This document shows positions 51,912-59,565 of a DNA stretch of 64,000 bases, one piece after another; position 1 is the stretch's first letter, and each line of letters opens with the position of its first letter. The stretch spans positions 1,054,001 through 1,118,000 of the forward strand of contig NZ_JALGRF010000002.1 in assembly GCF_022815725.1 (NCBI RefSeq), read 5' to 3'. The translations under genes and the position numbers were made by a program. Below the pieces are notes generated by a model that saw only the letters and a list, made by a program, of their open reading frames with translations, did not search any database and was not told the origin of the DNA. The stretch is from Streptomyces sp. APSN-46.1 (GTDB lineage Bacteria; Actinomycetota; Actinomycetes; Streptomycetales; Streptomycetaceae).

Positions 51912-52296
51912 GGTGCTGCCTCTTCTGTGAGACGCGGCGCGAGGCGGCGAGGGGGGTCGTACCGTGCCGGGCTTGCAGTACTTCGACGTACACACAAAGC
52001 TGCGCGGGACCACTAGCCTTCGCTCAAGCGCATCTGCCGCTGAGGGGGCCCCTCGTGGGAGGCGGTACGTATGAACGTACGCATCACGCCGAGGGCGGTC
52101 GGGTGGAGCCGATCGGGCCACCGACCGGGCATCCTCATTCGGATGGCCCGTCGAGTATTCGGCAGGCTCATTACCACTGTACCCCGGATTCGCGCAGCTG
52201 TGTCGGGTGAATTCACCTGGTAGTCGCGTTTACATGGACTGACAGTGTGTAGGTGTGGTGACTTGTGAGCCCTTTCGGCGAGCTATTGTGCGGAGC
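51912..52296. other. Divergent leader of helicase and ferritin-like genes
   Basis: No gene is seen in 385 bases. It contains the dyad GTACGTATGAACGTAC (52065-52080), a second GTAC-TTCG-ACGTAC-like site near 51977-51990, and the palindrome GGGGCCCC near 52047. The helicase therefore has a long leader, which could be a site of post-transcriptional or repressor control. Confidence 0.45.
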
Positions 52297-53055
52297 ATGT
52301 CGACCGTAGAAAACGCATCTCCCGCCGACGACGGCACCCCCGCCGAGGCGGTCGGAATCGCCGCTCAGGACTGGGCGGCAGCCTCCGCCTCGCCGCAGTA
52401 CCGGGCCGCCGTCGTGGACCTGCTCGGCGCGCTGGCGTACGGAGAGCTCGCGGCCTTCGAGCGCCTCGCCGAGGACGCGAAGCTGGCGCCCACCCTTGAC
52501 GACAAGGCCGAGCTCGCCAAGATGGCCTCCGCCGAGTTCCACCACTTCGAGCAGCTGCGCGACCGCCTGTCGGCGATCGACGCCGAGCCCACCGCCGCGA
52601 TGGAGCCCTTCGCCAAGGGAGTGGACGACTTCCATCGCCAGACGGCACCCTCGGACTGGCTGGAAGGCCTGGTCAAGGCATATGTCGGCGACTCGATCGC
52701 CAGCGACTTCTACCGCGAGGTGGCCAGCCACCTCGACACCGACACCCGCGCGCTCGTCCTCCGGGTGCTCGACGACACCGGCCACGGCAACTTCGCCGTC
52801 GAGAAGGTGCGCGCCGCGATCGAGGCCGACCCGCGGTGCGGTGGCCGGCTCGCGCTGTGGGCCCGCCGGCTGATGGGTGAGGCGCTGTCGCAGGCGCAGC
52901 GCGTGGTCGCGGAGCGCGACGCGCTGTCCACCATGCTGGTCGGCGGCGTGGACGGCATGGCGGCCGGGTTCGACCTGGCGGCCGTCGGCGAGATGTTCAC
53001 CCGGATCACCAAGGCACACACCAAGCGGATGGCAGCGCTGGGTCTGGCGGCCTAA
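52297..53055 (+). CDS. Ferritin-like fold protein (MiaE-like)
   Basis: A 252-residue four-helix-bundle protein. The diiron-type motifs are GELAAFERLAEDA, AEFHHFEQLRDRL and GHGNFAVEKVRA, which supply Glu and His ligands as in ferritin-like hydroxylases such as MiaE. A true MiaE role is unproven. The ATG at 52297 has only a poorly spaced GGAG. TATTGT, 13 bases upstream, could be a -10 box for a nearly leaderless message. Divergent from the helicase gene, as Rv3210c is from Rv3211 in Mycobacterium. Confidence 0.86.
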   Translation: MSTVENASPADDGTPAEAVGIAAQDWAAASASPQYRAAVVDLLGALAYGELAAFERLAEDAKLAPTLDDKAELAKMASAEFHHFEQLRDRLSAIDAEPTAAMEPFAKGVDDFHRQTAPSDWLEGLVKAYVGDSIASDFYREVASHLDTDTRALVLRVLDDTGHGNFAVEKVRAAIEADPRCGGRLALWARRLMGEALSQAQRVVAERDALSTMLVGGVDGMAAGFDLAAVGEMFTRITKAHTKRMAALGLAA

Positions 53056-53089
53056 TCCCCGCCCCGTCCCGATCCCCGTCCCCGTCGCC

Positions 53090-53113
53090 GGGGCCGTCCC
53101 CAGGGACGGCCCC
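53090..53113. terminator. Terminator between ferritin-like and membrane-protein genes
   Basis: A 10-bp stem (53090-53099 with 53104-53113) with a 4-base loop lies between two converging genes. Confidence 0.7.
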
Positions 53114-53121
53114 GATGGCGG

Positions 53122-53415
53122 TCAGCCCTGGGACGGGAGTGAAAACGGAGCCCGCCTGGCGGGACCGGCCGAGGGACGCAGCAGCAGGGACAGGACGACC
53201 GCCGACACCAGGACCGCGCCGACGAAGACCGCGGGCAGGTTGTTGTGGCCGGGGCCGAGCGCCGTGTGGGTGAGATACGCCCCGAAGAGCGCCCCGAGTA
53301 CCCCGCTGACCAACACGACTCCGGGAGACGGCAGCCGCTTCGCGAGCACGCGCACCGCCGCCCCGGACAGGGCGAGGCCCAGTAGAGCGGAGCCGAGCGC
53401 TTCGATCAGCAGCAT
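53122..53415 (-). CDS. Small three-span membrane protein, function unknown
   Basis: A 97-residue hydrophobic protein with three likely membrane spans (about residues 2-22, 32-51 and 60-78) and a basic C-terminal end (RPSAGPARRAPFS). Glycine-rich spans with GALFGAYL resemble small transporter-like or GlsB-type membrane proteins. CGGGAGGGA is well placed before the ATG. It lies just after the DUF3107 terminator on the same strand, so it probably has its own promoter. No function is known. Confidence 0.75.
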   Translation of the reverse strand: MLLIEALGSALLGLALSGAAVRVLAKRLPSPGVVLVSGVLGALFGAYLTHTALGPGHNNLPAVFVGAVLVSAVVLSLLLRPSAGPARRAPFSLPSQG

Positions 53416-53480
53416 GGAAGTCCCTCCCGGGGGTCAGGGCAGCCGGTCTCACTGCGGTCCTACCCGAAGCGGAAGACAGA

Positions 53481-53516
53481 GAAACGGCCTGGTGGAATCA
53501 ACCACCAAGCCGTTTC
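53481..53516 (-). terminator. Terminator after the DUF3107 gene
   Basis: A 15-bp stem (53481-53495 with 53502-53516) with one mismatch and a 6-base loop lies 20 bases after the DUF3107 stop on the minus strand. Confidence 0.8.
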
Positions 53517-53537
53517 CCGCAGTTCTCAGAGAGTCCC

Positions 53538-53765
53538 TCAGAGAGCCCCGAAGCCGACCTTGCGCACGCTGGGCTCGCCCAGATCCACGTACGAGAGGCG
53601 GTCGGACGGCACCAGGACCTTGCGGCCCTTGTTGTCGGTCAGGCTCAGCAGCGGCGCAGAGCCGGACAGCGCCGCGATGACGATGCGCTCCAGCTCCTCG
53701 GCGCTCAGGTCGCTCTCCAGCACGATCTCCCGGGGTGCGTGCTGCACGCCGATCTTGACCTCCAC
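53538..53765 (-). CDS. Small DUF3107 protein
   Basis: A 75-residue protein beginning MEVKIGVQHAPREIVLESDL, of the DUF3107 family. The mycobacterial member is Rv3208A (TB9.4). It has no membrane span or metal motif. GTG at 53765 has GGAGGGA nine bases upstream. It sits between the TetR gene and the membrane-protein gene, and its own terminator follows. High conservation across actinobacteria suggests a basic role, so far unknown. Confidence 0.93.
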   Translation of the reverse strand: MEVKIGVQHAPREIVLESDLSAEELERIVIAALSGSAPLLSLTDNKGRKVLVPSDRLSYVDLGEPSVRKVGFGAL

Positions 53766-53902
53766 GGCTTTGTCCCTCCGACGGTCCGGTTCGCGCGATC
53801 AGCCGCGCCGTACCCGGTCCACATTAGCCCGGTGAGGGGACACGTACGCCCAGCTCCGGACACGCTCGCAGCGAACAGCGGCAGCGACAGCCGCCCGTCC
53901 CG

Positions 53903-54550
53903 TCAGAGCTGCCCGGCCTCCGTGCCGTGCAGCGGGAAGCCGGCGATGCCGCGCCAGGCCAGCGAGGTCAGCAGGCCCACCGCCGTATCGCGGGCGACCG
54001 GGCTCTCGCTCGACAGCCAGTACCGGGCCACGACCTGGGACACGCCGCCGAGACCCACGGCCAGGAGCATCGACTCGTCCTTCGACAGGCCCGTGTCCTC
54101 GGCGATGACGTCCGAGATGGCCTCCGCGCACTGGAGCGAGACGCGGTCCACGCGCTCGCGCACGGCCGGCTCGTTCGTCAGGTCGGACTCGAAGACCAGC
54201 CGGAACGCGCCGCCCTCGTCCTCGACGTACGCGAAGTAGGCGTCCATCGTCGCGGCCACGCGCAGCTTGTTGTCGGTCGTCGAGGCGAGCGCCGTGCGCA
54301 CCGCCAGCAGGAGCGCCTCGCAGTGCTGGTCGAGCAGCGCCAGGTAGAGATCGAGCTTGCCCGGGAAGTGCTGGTACAGCACCGGCTTGCTGACTCCGGC
54401 ACGCTCGGCGATGTCGTCCATGGCCGCCGCGTGGTAACCCTGGGCGACGAAAACCTCCTGGGCCGCGCCCAGCAGCTGGTTGCGCCGGGCTCGGCGCGGC
54501 AGTCGCGTGCCCCGGGGCCGCGCTGCCTCCGTCTGCTCGATGGCTGTCAC
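53903..54550 (-). CDS. TetR-family transcriptional regulator
   Basis: A 215-residue regulator. The N-terminal helix-turn-helix is in LPRRARRNQLLGAAQEVF...HAAAMDDIAERAGVSKPVLYQHF (about residues 18-65). The C-terminal ligand-binding helices carry DAYFAYVEDEGGAFRLVFESD. The GTG at 54550 has GGGAGG just upstream, and a GTG at 54577 lacks a ribosome site. By position it is the counterpart of Rv3208, beside DUF3107. Its ligand and targets are unknown. Tandem RxLPRRARRNQ suggests normal operator binding. Confidence 0.9.
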   Translation of the reverse strand: MTAIEQTEAARPRGTRLPRRARRNQLLGAAQEVFVAQGYHAAAMDDIAERAGVSKPVLYQHFPGKLDLYLALLDQHCEALLLAVRTALASTTDNKLRVAATMDAYFAYVEDEGGAFRLVFESDLTNEPAVRERVDRVSLQCAEAISDVIAEDTGLSKDESMLLAVGLGGVSQVVARYWLSSESPVARDTAVGLLTSLAWRGIAGFPLHGTEAGQL

Positions 54551-54676
54551 GCCGCCTCCCACTTTCTCTAAGAACACAGTGCGCTCTGCGCCGCGCCGCC
54601 ATCGTACTTTTCGGTAACCCGATCTGGAGGGTTCAAGCCGAGTTTTCTCGCGGTACGGACCGGTCGGAGGCGCTGG

Positions 54677-54892
54677 TCAGCGGTAGTCGTCCTCGTCCTG
54701 AGGCACCACCCTGGCCTGCTCGAAGGCGTCACCATCGGTCGCCTCGCTCCCCTCCAGAGGGGTGAGCGGGTCGTCCTCGCTGGGCCGCAGCTCGGTGCGC
54801 TGCTCGGCCGCATCCGCCTCGGGCGTCTCCGCGTCGAGGGCCTCCGGAAGCTGCTCCTGGAAGGTTTCCGGTTCCGCAGGGTCGACAGTCAT
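54677..54892 (-). CDS. Small acidic protein, function unknown
   Basis: A 71-residue, strongly acidic and probably disordered protein (MTVDPAEPETFQEQLPEALD onward, ending VPQDEDDYR). GAGGGGAG is well placed before the ATG. Such small Glu/Asp-rich proteins are found beside the TetR and hydrolase genes in other Streptomyces as far as I recall. No motif suggests a function. It lies between the TetR gene (same strand) and a divergent hydrolase gene. Confidence 0.75.
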   Translation of the reverse strand: MTVDPAEPETFQEQLPEALDAETPEADAAEQRTELRPSEDDPLTPLEGSEATDGDAFEQARVVPQDEDDYR

Positions 54893-55034
54893 GCCGCTCC
54901 CCTCACCTTCTGCGCCGCCATATCGAGCACGCCCTACTCCCTATGAGCCTAGGAGTATCGAGGTGGCGACGCCAGGGCAGGCCTGTGACCGCGAACACAA
55001 GGGTTATGGCGTGATCATCTCGTAACATTGCCCC

Positions 55035-56036
55035 ATGTCTTCGACCGAGCTGCCGGGTGTACGGTCCACCACCGAGCTGTCTTCCCAGGTGGGAGCTGTC
55101 AGGGTGGCCGACGGGGAGCAGCTGCGCACTGTCGCGCTGCCCGGGCTGGAATTGAACGTCCGGGTGCGCCCGCCGCTCCGGCGGGGTTTGCCGCCCGCGC
55201 TGTTCGTGCACGGGCTCGGCGGTTCCTCGCAGAACTGGTCGGACCTCATGGCGCGGCTCGCAGGCAGCGTCGACGGCGAGGCCCTGGACCTGCCCGGCTT
55301 CGGCTGGTCCCCACCGCCCGCCGACCGGGACTACTCCGTGACCGCGCTCGCCCGCGTCGTCATCCGGCACCTCGACGCCGCCGGGCGCGGGCCGGTGCAC
55401 CTGTTCGGGAACTCCCTCGGCGGAGCGGTCTCCACCCGGGTCGCGGCCGTGCGGCCGGACCTGGTGCGCACGCTGACGCTGGTCTCGCCCGCGCTGCCGG
55501 AGCTGCGCGTACAGAAATCGGCCGTACCGACCGCGCTGCTGGCGCTGCCCGGGGTGGCCGGGCTGTTCGGGCGGCTGGCCCGCGATCTGACCGCCGAACA
55601 GCGCACGCGCGGGGTGCTGGGCCTCTGTTACGGAGACCCCTCGCGGGTGACGCCGGAGGGCTTCCGGGACGCCGTCGAGGAGATGGAGCGGCGGATGGCC
55701 CTTCCGTACTTCTGGGACGCGATGACCCGCTCCTCGCGCGGGATCGTCGACGCGTACACCCTGGGCGGGCAGCACGGGCTGTGGCGCCAGGCGCAGCGGG
55801 TCCTCGCACCGACGCTGCTGGTCTACGGTGGCCGGGATCAGTTGGTCTCGTACCGTATGGCGCGCAAGGCGGCGGCGGCCTTCCGAGGCTCGCGGCTTCT
55901 GTCCCTGCCCGAGGCCGGGCACGTGGCGATGATGGAGTACCCCGAGGTGGTGGCGTCCGCGTTCCGGGAGTTGCTGTACGACACCGGCGCCACCGGCCGG
56001 AATGCCGGTGACGACGACGAAGACGGCAGAGGCTGA
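55035..56036 (+). CDS. Alpha/beta-hydrolase
   Basis: A 333-residue alpha/beta-hydrolase. The oxyanion segment is FVHGLGGSSQNW near residue 58 and the nucleophile elbow is FGNSLGG near 120. YGGRDQLVS carries the acid Asp and EAGHVAMMEYPE the catalytic His. The N-terminal 30 residues are variable. TAACAT at 55023-55028 ends six bases before the ATG and no ribosome site is seen, so the mRNA may be leaderless. The gene ends with an acidic tail (GDDDEDGRG), followed in 5 bases by the DUF3152 gene. It is related to the esterase beside this cluster in Mycobacterium (Rv3203). Confidence 0.88.
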   Translation: MSSTELPGVRSTTELSSQVGAVRVADGEQLRTVALPGLELNVRVRPPLRRGLPPALFVHGLGGSSQNWSDLMARLAGSVDGEALDLPGFGWSPPPADRDYSVTALARVVIRHLDAAGRGPVHLFGNSLGGAVSTRVAAVRPDLVRTLTLVSPALPELRVQKSAVPTALLALPGVAGLFGRLARDLTAEQRTRGVLGLCYGDPSRVTPEGFRDAVEEMERRMALPYFWDAMTRSSRGIVDAYTLGGQHGLWRQAQRVLAPTLLVYGGRDQLVSYRMARKAAAAFRGSRLLSLPEAGHVAMMEYPEVVASAFRELLYDTGATGRNAGDDDEDGRG

Positions 56037-56041
56037 GGACC

Positions 56042-57529
56042 GTGGGACGACATAGTCGCAAGGAGCCCGCCCCTGCCCCCGGGCCCGTCCCCGCCGCTCC
56101 GGCGCCGGTGGAGCCCGACCCGTACCAGGCGTACGAGACGTACGACGCGTACCAGGCGTACCAGCCCTACGAGGGCGGTCAGCCGTACGAGGGCGGTCAG
56201 GTCTACGAGACGTACCTGCCCCCCGCGCCGCCCCACGACGCGTACGACCCCTACGGCGCGCACGAGCCCTTCGATGTCTACGGCCGGGTTGCCGATCCCA
56301 CCGTCACGCATCAGGGGTACGTGTCCGACGCGCGGGCCGGCGGGCACCCGCAGCAGCGCGAGCCCGGCGGAGCCTGGGGGGACGCCGCTTCCGGCGCGGT
56401 CTACGGGGACTGGCGCGGGGTCCCGCACGGTACGCAGAACTTCGGCACTCCTGCGGCCGGGTTCCCGCAGGTCACCTTCGAGCCCGAGCCCGAGCACCAG
56501 TCCGCGCTCCAGCACCAGCCCGAGTACGAGCACGAGTACGAGCCCGAGCACCAGTCCGCGCTCCAGCACCAGCTCCTGCCCGAGCACGAGTACGAGCCCG
56601 AGCCCGACCCCGTCACCTCCACCGGCTCGCACCGCCGGGTGCCCGGCCCCCGCACGGCCGTCGCCCCGGGCGAGGAAGCGCGGCCGTCCGGTTCCTCCCG
56701 GAATCTGAAGGTCCGCGTGTGCACCGGAGTGGCCGCCGCGGCCGTCACCACCGTGCTCGCCGTGGTCGTCATAGGGCAGTTCACCGGCGACGGCAAGACC
56801 AGGACCACCATCCTCACCGCCGAGGACGACAGCAGGAACCGCGCGAAGCCCGGCCAGTCCGCCGCCTCCCGCGGTGACGGCCGCGCCACGCCCGACGCGG
56901 CGGCACCGTCCGCGGCGCCGCCGGAGCTGACGTACGAACAGAAGATGGCCCAGCAGCTCCCGATCGACGAGAAGCTGAAGGGCCCGGGGGCGTTCGACAC
57001 CGTGCCCGGCGTGGCCAAGGCGCCCGGCAAGGGCAAGCTGGTGCGCTACCGCGTCGATGTCGAGCAGAGCCTGGGCCTGGACCCGCAGCTGTTCGCGGAT
57101 GCCGTCCAGCGGACCCTGAACGACCCGCGCAGCTGGGCCCACAACGGCGCGATGACCTTCGAGCGGGTGCCGGCCGGCGAGGCCGACTTCGTGATCACGC
57201 TGGCGAGTCCGGGGACCACCGGCGTCTGGTGCGCCAAGTCCGGCCTGGACACCACCATCGACAACGTCTCCTGCGACTCCGCGTCCACCGAGCGGGTGAT
57301 GATCAACGCGTTCCGCTGGGCGCAGGGCTCGCCGACGTACGGCGCGGGCGAGATGCTCGCCTACCGGCAGATGCTCATCAACCACGAGGTCGGGCACCGG
57401 CTCGGCCACGGGCACGTGAGCTGCCAGACACCGGGCGCGCTCGCTCCGATCATGCAGCAGCAGACGAAGTCGCTGGACATCGGCGGAATTCACTGCAAGC
57501 CCAACCCGTGGGTATTTCCCGCGAGTTGA
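56042..57529 (+). CDS. DUF3152 membrane-anchored metalloprotease-like protein
   Basis: A 495-residue protein. The first 210 residues are a Pro/Tyr/Glu-rich disordered region (YQAYETYDAYQAYQPYEGGQ), including two exact-type 18-residue units. A membrane span follows at about 223-243 (VCTGVAAAAVTTVLAVVVIG), then an outer domain of the DUF3152 type ending with the zincin motif HEVGHRLGHGH near residue 445 and a CQTPG cysteine. The usual zinc-protease HExxH is thus kept as HEVGH. It starts with GTG just after GAGGACC. The mycobacterial member is Rv3207c. Proteolytic activity is predicted, not shown. Confidence 0.88.
   Translation: MGRHSRKEPAPAPGPVPAAPAPVEPDPYQAYETYDAYQAYQPYEGGQPYEGGQVYETYLPPAPPHDAYDPYGAHEPFDVYGRVADPTVTHQGYVSDARAGGHPQQREPGGAWGDAASGAVYGDWRGVPHGTQNFGTPAAGFPQVTFEPEPEHQSALQHQPEYEHEYEPEHQSALQHQLLPEHEYEPEPDPVTSTGSHRRVPGPRTAVAPGEEARPSGSSRNLKVRVCTGVAAAAVTTVLAVVVIGQFTGDGKTRTTILTAEDDSRNRAKPGQSAASRGDGRATPDAAAPSAAPPELTYEQKMAQQLPIDEKLKGPGAFDTVPGVAKAPGKGKLVRYRVDVEQSLGLDPQLFADAVQRTLNDPRSWAHNGAMTFERVPAGEADFVITLASPGTTGVWCAKSGLDTTIDNVSCDSASTERVMINAFRWAQGSPTYGAGEMLAYRQMLINHEVGHRLGHGHVSCQTPGALAPIMQQQTKSLDIGGIHCKPNPWVFPAS
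56489..56572 (+). repeat. 54-base coding duplication in the DUF3152 gene
   Basis: A 30-base stretch at 56489-56518 recurs at 56543-56572, 54 bases on, so an 18-residue unit (EPEHQSALQHQ plus a Tyr/Glu stretch) is duplicated inside the disordered region. Confidence 0.85.
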
Positions 57530-57592
57530 CCGATAAAGATGGTCCGCGGGCCGGCGGAGCCTGCGGGAACTGGCGCCGGGCGTCGGGGACCG

Positions 57593-57611
57593 AGGGCCGT
57601 AGGCCCTTTTT
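57593..57611 (+). terminator. Terminator of the DUF3152 gene
   Basis: A 6-bp stem (57593-57598 with 57602-57607) with a 3-base loop is followed by TTTTT, a clear rho-independent terminator, rare in this genome. It isolates the next gene cluster. Confidence 0.8.
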
Positions 57612-57666
57612 AGCGCCCTCGAACGCGACCCGTACGGGAAAGTTACGACTCTTCACCCCTTCCGGT

Positions 57667-57694
57667 GGTGCGACGGACAACCGTCCGTCGCGCC
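57667..57694. promoter_or_regulatory. Inverted repeat upstream of the glycosyltransferase cluster
   Basis: Twelve-base arms (57667-57678 and 57683-57694, one mismatch) around AACC lie about 75 bases before the PelF-like start, inside the leader. It may be an operator or an mRNA hairpin. No regulator gene is next to it. Confidence 0.5.
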
Positions 57695-57768
57695 TTCGGC
57701 ATATCCGCTTGAGTTCTTCCGCGGCGGGTCGCCGGACCGACGGCGACCGCCTGAACGGGAGATCGGGG

Positions 57769-59565
57769 GTGCCACTCGTGCGGATCGGACTGCTCACGGA
57801 AGGTGGTTATCCGTATGCGACGGGAGAGGCGAGGCTCTGGTGTGACCGGCTGGTGCGCGGGCTCCCGCAGCACGAGTTCGAGCTCTACGCGCTGAGCCGC
57901 AGCGCCGAGCAGGAGGAGCGCGGCCGGGTCGTGCTCCCCGAGCACGTCACGCGGGTCTGGACCGCCCCGCTGTGGGCCCCGGCCGACGACGGCCGCACGT
58001 ACTCGTGGCGCGAGCGCCGGCGCTTCGCCGAGCGCTTCAAGGACCTGGTCCGGGGGATCTGCGCGGGCGAGGCCGAGGCCTTCGCCGCCGGACTGTACGG
58101 ACTGGCCGAACTCGCCCGGGAACAGGGCGGGCTGCAGGCGGCGCTGCGCTCCGAGACCGCGGTGCGGGCGGTGGAGTCCGCCTGCCGGGCCCCGGGCGCG
58201 CATCGCACCGTACAGACCGCGCAGGTGCCCGACCTGCTGGAGTTCGTGGACGAACTGGAGCGCGCGCTGCGGCCGCTGTCCCTCGACTGGTACGAGGAAC
58301 TCGGCGCGGTCGACGTCTGCCACGCGGCCGCCGGCGGGGTCGCGGCGCTGCCCGGACTGCTGGCCAAACGCTTCTTCGGGGTGCCGCTGCTGGTCACCGA
58401 GTACGGGATCCGGCTGCGCGCCCACTACCTTGACCACTCCGCCCTCTCCGCGGAATCTCCCCCCGGGCCCGCCGTACGGGCCCTGCTCACCGGCTTCCAC
58501 GTCCGGCTCGCCGGCGAGATCTACGCCGAGGCCGACTTCCTGACCCCCGGAAACGCCCACGCCCGGCGCTGGCAGGAGCGGTGCGGGGCCACCCGGGAGC
58601 GGCTGCGGACCGTGTACCCGGGGATGGAGGCGGACCGATTCGCCACCGTCGGGGAGGCCCCCGACTGCGGGGACCCGGAGACGCTGGTGTGGGTCGGCCG
58701 GATAGAGCCGGCCAAGGACCTGATCGGCCTCCTGCACGCTTTCGCCGAGGTACGGCGGGCCGCGCCGCACACCCGGCTGCGGATCTTCGCGACCGCCGTG
58801 GCGCCCGGCTATCTCGCCGACTGCCGGTCGCTGGCCGCGCAGCTCTTCCCGGACGAGGCCGCCGACGCGGTCACGGTGGGGGAGAACCCGGTCACCTTCG
58901 AGGAGATCGGCGGCCCCGAGGCGCCCTCGCCGGCCGACGCGTACGGGGCCGGGCGGGTGGTCGTGCTGTCCTCGGTGATCGAGGGCTTCCCGATCACCCT
59001 GGCCGAGGCCATGTTCTGCGGCCGGGCCACCGTGTCCACGGATGTGGGAGCGGTGTGCGAGGTGATCGGCGGGACCGGGCTGGTGGTGCCGCCGAGGAAC
59101 CCGCGGGCCCTCGCCGACGCCTGCCTGTCGCTGCTGCGCGACCCCGCGCGGGCCCAGCGCCTCGGCGCGGCGGCGCGGGCGCGGGCCCTGGAGCTGTTCA
59201 CCGTCGAGCAGAACGTGGCCGCCTTCCGGGAGATCTACTTGCAGCTGCTGGCGCGGGGTCCTGCCCGGAGGGACGGGGAGATCCCCTTCGCACAGCCGCC
59301 GGAGGCACGGGTCCCGGGCCACTGGACGACCCCGACCTGGGCCCCGCTACCGAACGACTCCGCCCCGCCCGCAGCCGCGGCCCCGGAGGCCGCCGCTCCG
59401 GCACCGGCCGGTGCCGCGGTCCCGGCCGGTGCTTCGGATGGGGAGCGGGCCGGTGCTTCGGCGTTGGCCGGGGCTGCGGCCGGGGGTGCGGTGCCGACCG
59501 GGGTGGTTCCTGCGGTGGCGGCTCGGGTCGGTGTCGTGAATCCGGCCTCGGAGGCTGGCGTATGA
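57769..59565 (+). CDS. PelF-type GT4 glycosyltransferase (DUF3492)
   Basis: A 598-residue retaining glycosyltransferase. Residues 1-270 form the DUF3492 N-terminal domain seen in PelF (RIGLLTEGGYPYATGEARLW, with the Gly/Tyr start and aromatic helix). Residues 280-520 are the GT-B C-terminal half with LVWVGRIEPAKDLIGLLHAF, and the E-x7-E motif EGFPITLAE is at 405-413. PelF polymerises UDP-GalNAc-derived units in the Pel exopolysaccharide. A disordered Ala/Pro tail of about 80 residues follows. GTG at 57769 has GGGAG seven bases upstream. It overlaps the next gene by four bases. No signal peptide: cytoplasmic. Confidence 0.88.
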   Translation: MPLVRIGLLTEGGYPYATGEARLWCDRLVRGLPQHEFELYALSRSAEQEERGRVVLPEHVTRVWTAPLWAPADDGRTYSWRERRRFAERFKDLVRGICAGEAEAFAAGLYGLAELAREQGGLQAALRSETAVRAVESACRAPGAHRTVQTAQVPDLLEFVDELERALRPLSLDWYEELGAVDVCHAAAGGVAALPGLLAKRFFGVPLLVTEYGIRLRAHYLDHSALSAESPPGPAVRALLTGFHVRLAGEIYAEADFLTPGNAHARRWQERCGATRERLRTVYPGMEADRFATVGEAPDCGDPETLVWVGRIEPAKDLIGLLHAFAEVRRAAPHTRLRIFATAVAPGYLADCRSLAAQLFPDEAADAVTVGENPVTFEEIGGPEAPSPADAYGAGRVVVLSSVIEGFPITLAEAMFCGRATVSTDVGAVCEVIGGTGLVVPPRNPRALADACLSLLRDPARAQRLGAAARARALELFTVEQNVAAFREIYLQLLARGPARRDGEIPFAQPPEARVPGHWTTPTWAPLPNDSAPPAAAAPEAAAPAPAGAAVPAGASDGERAGASALAGAAAGGAVPTGVVPAVAARVGVVNPASEAGV

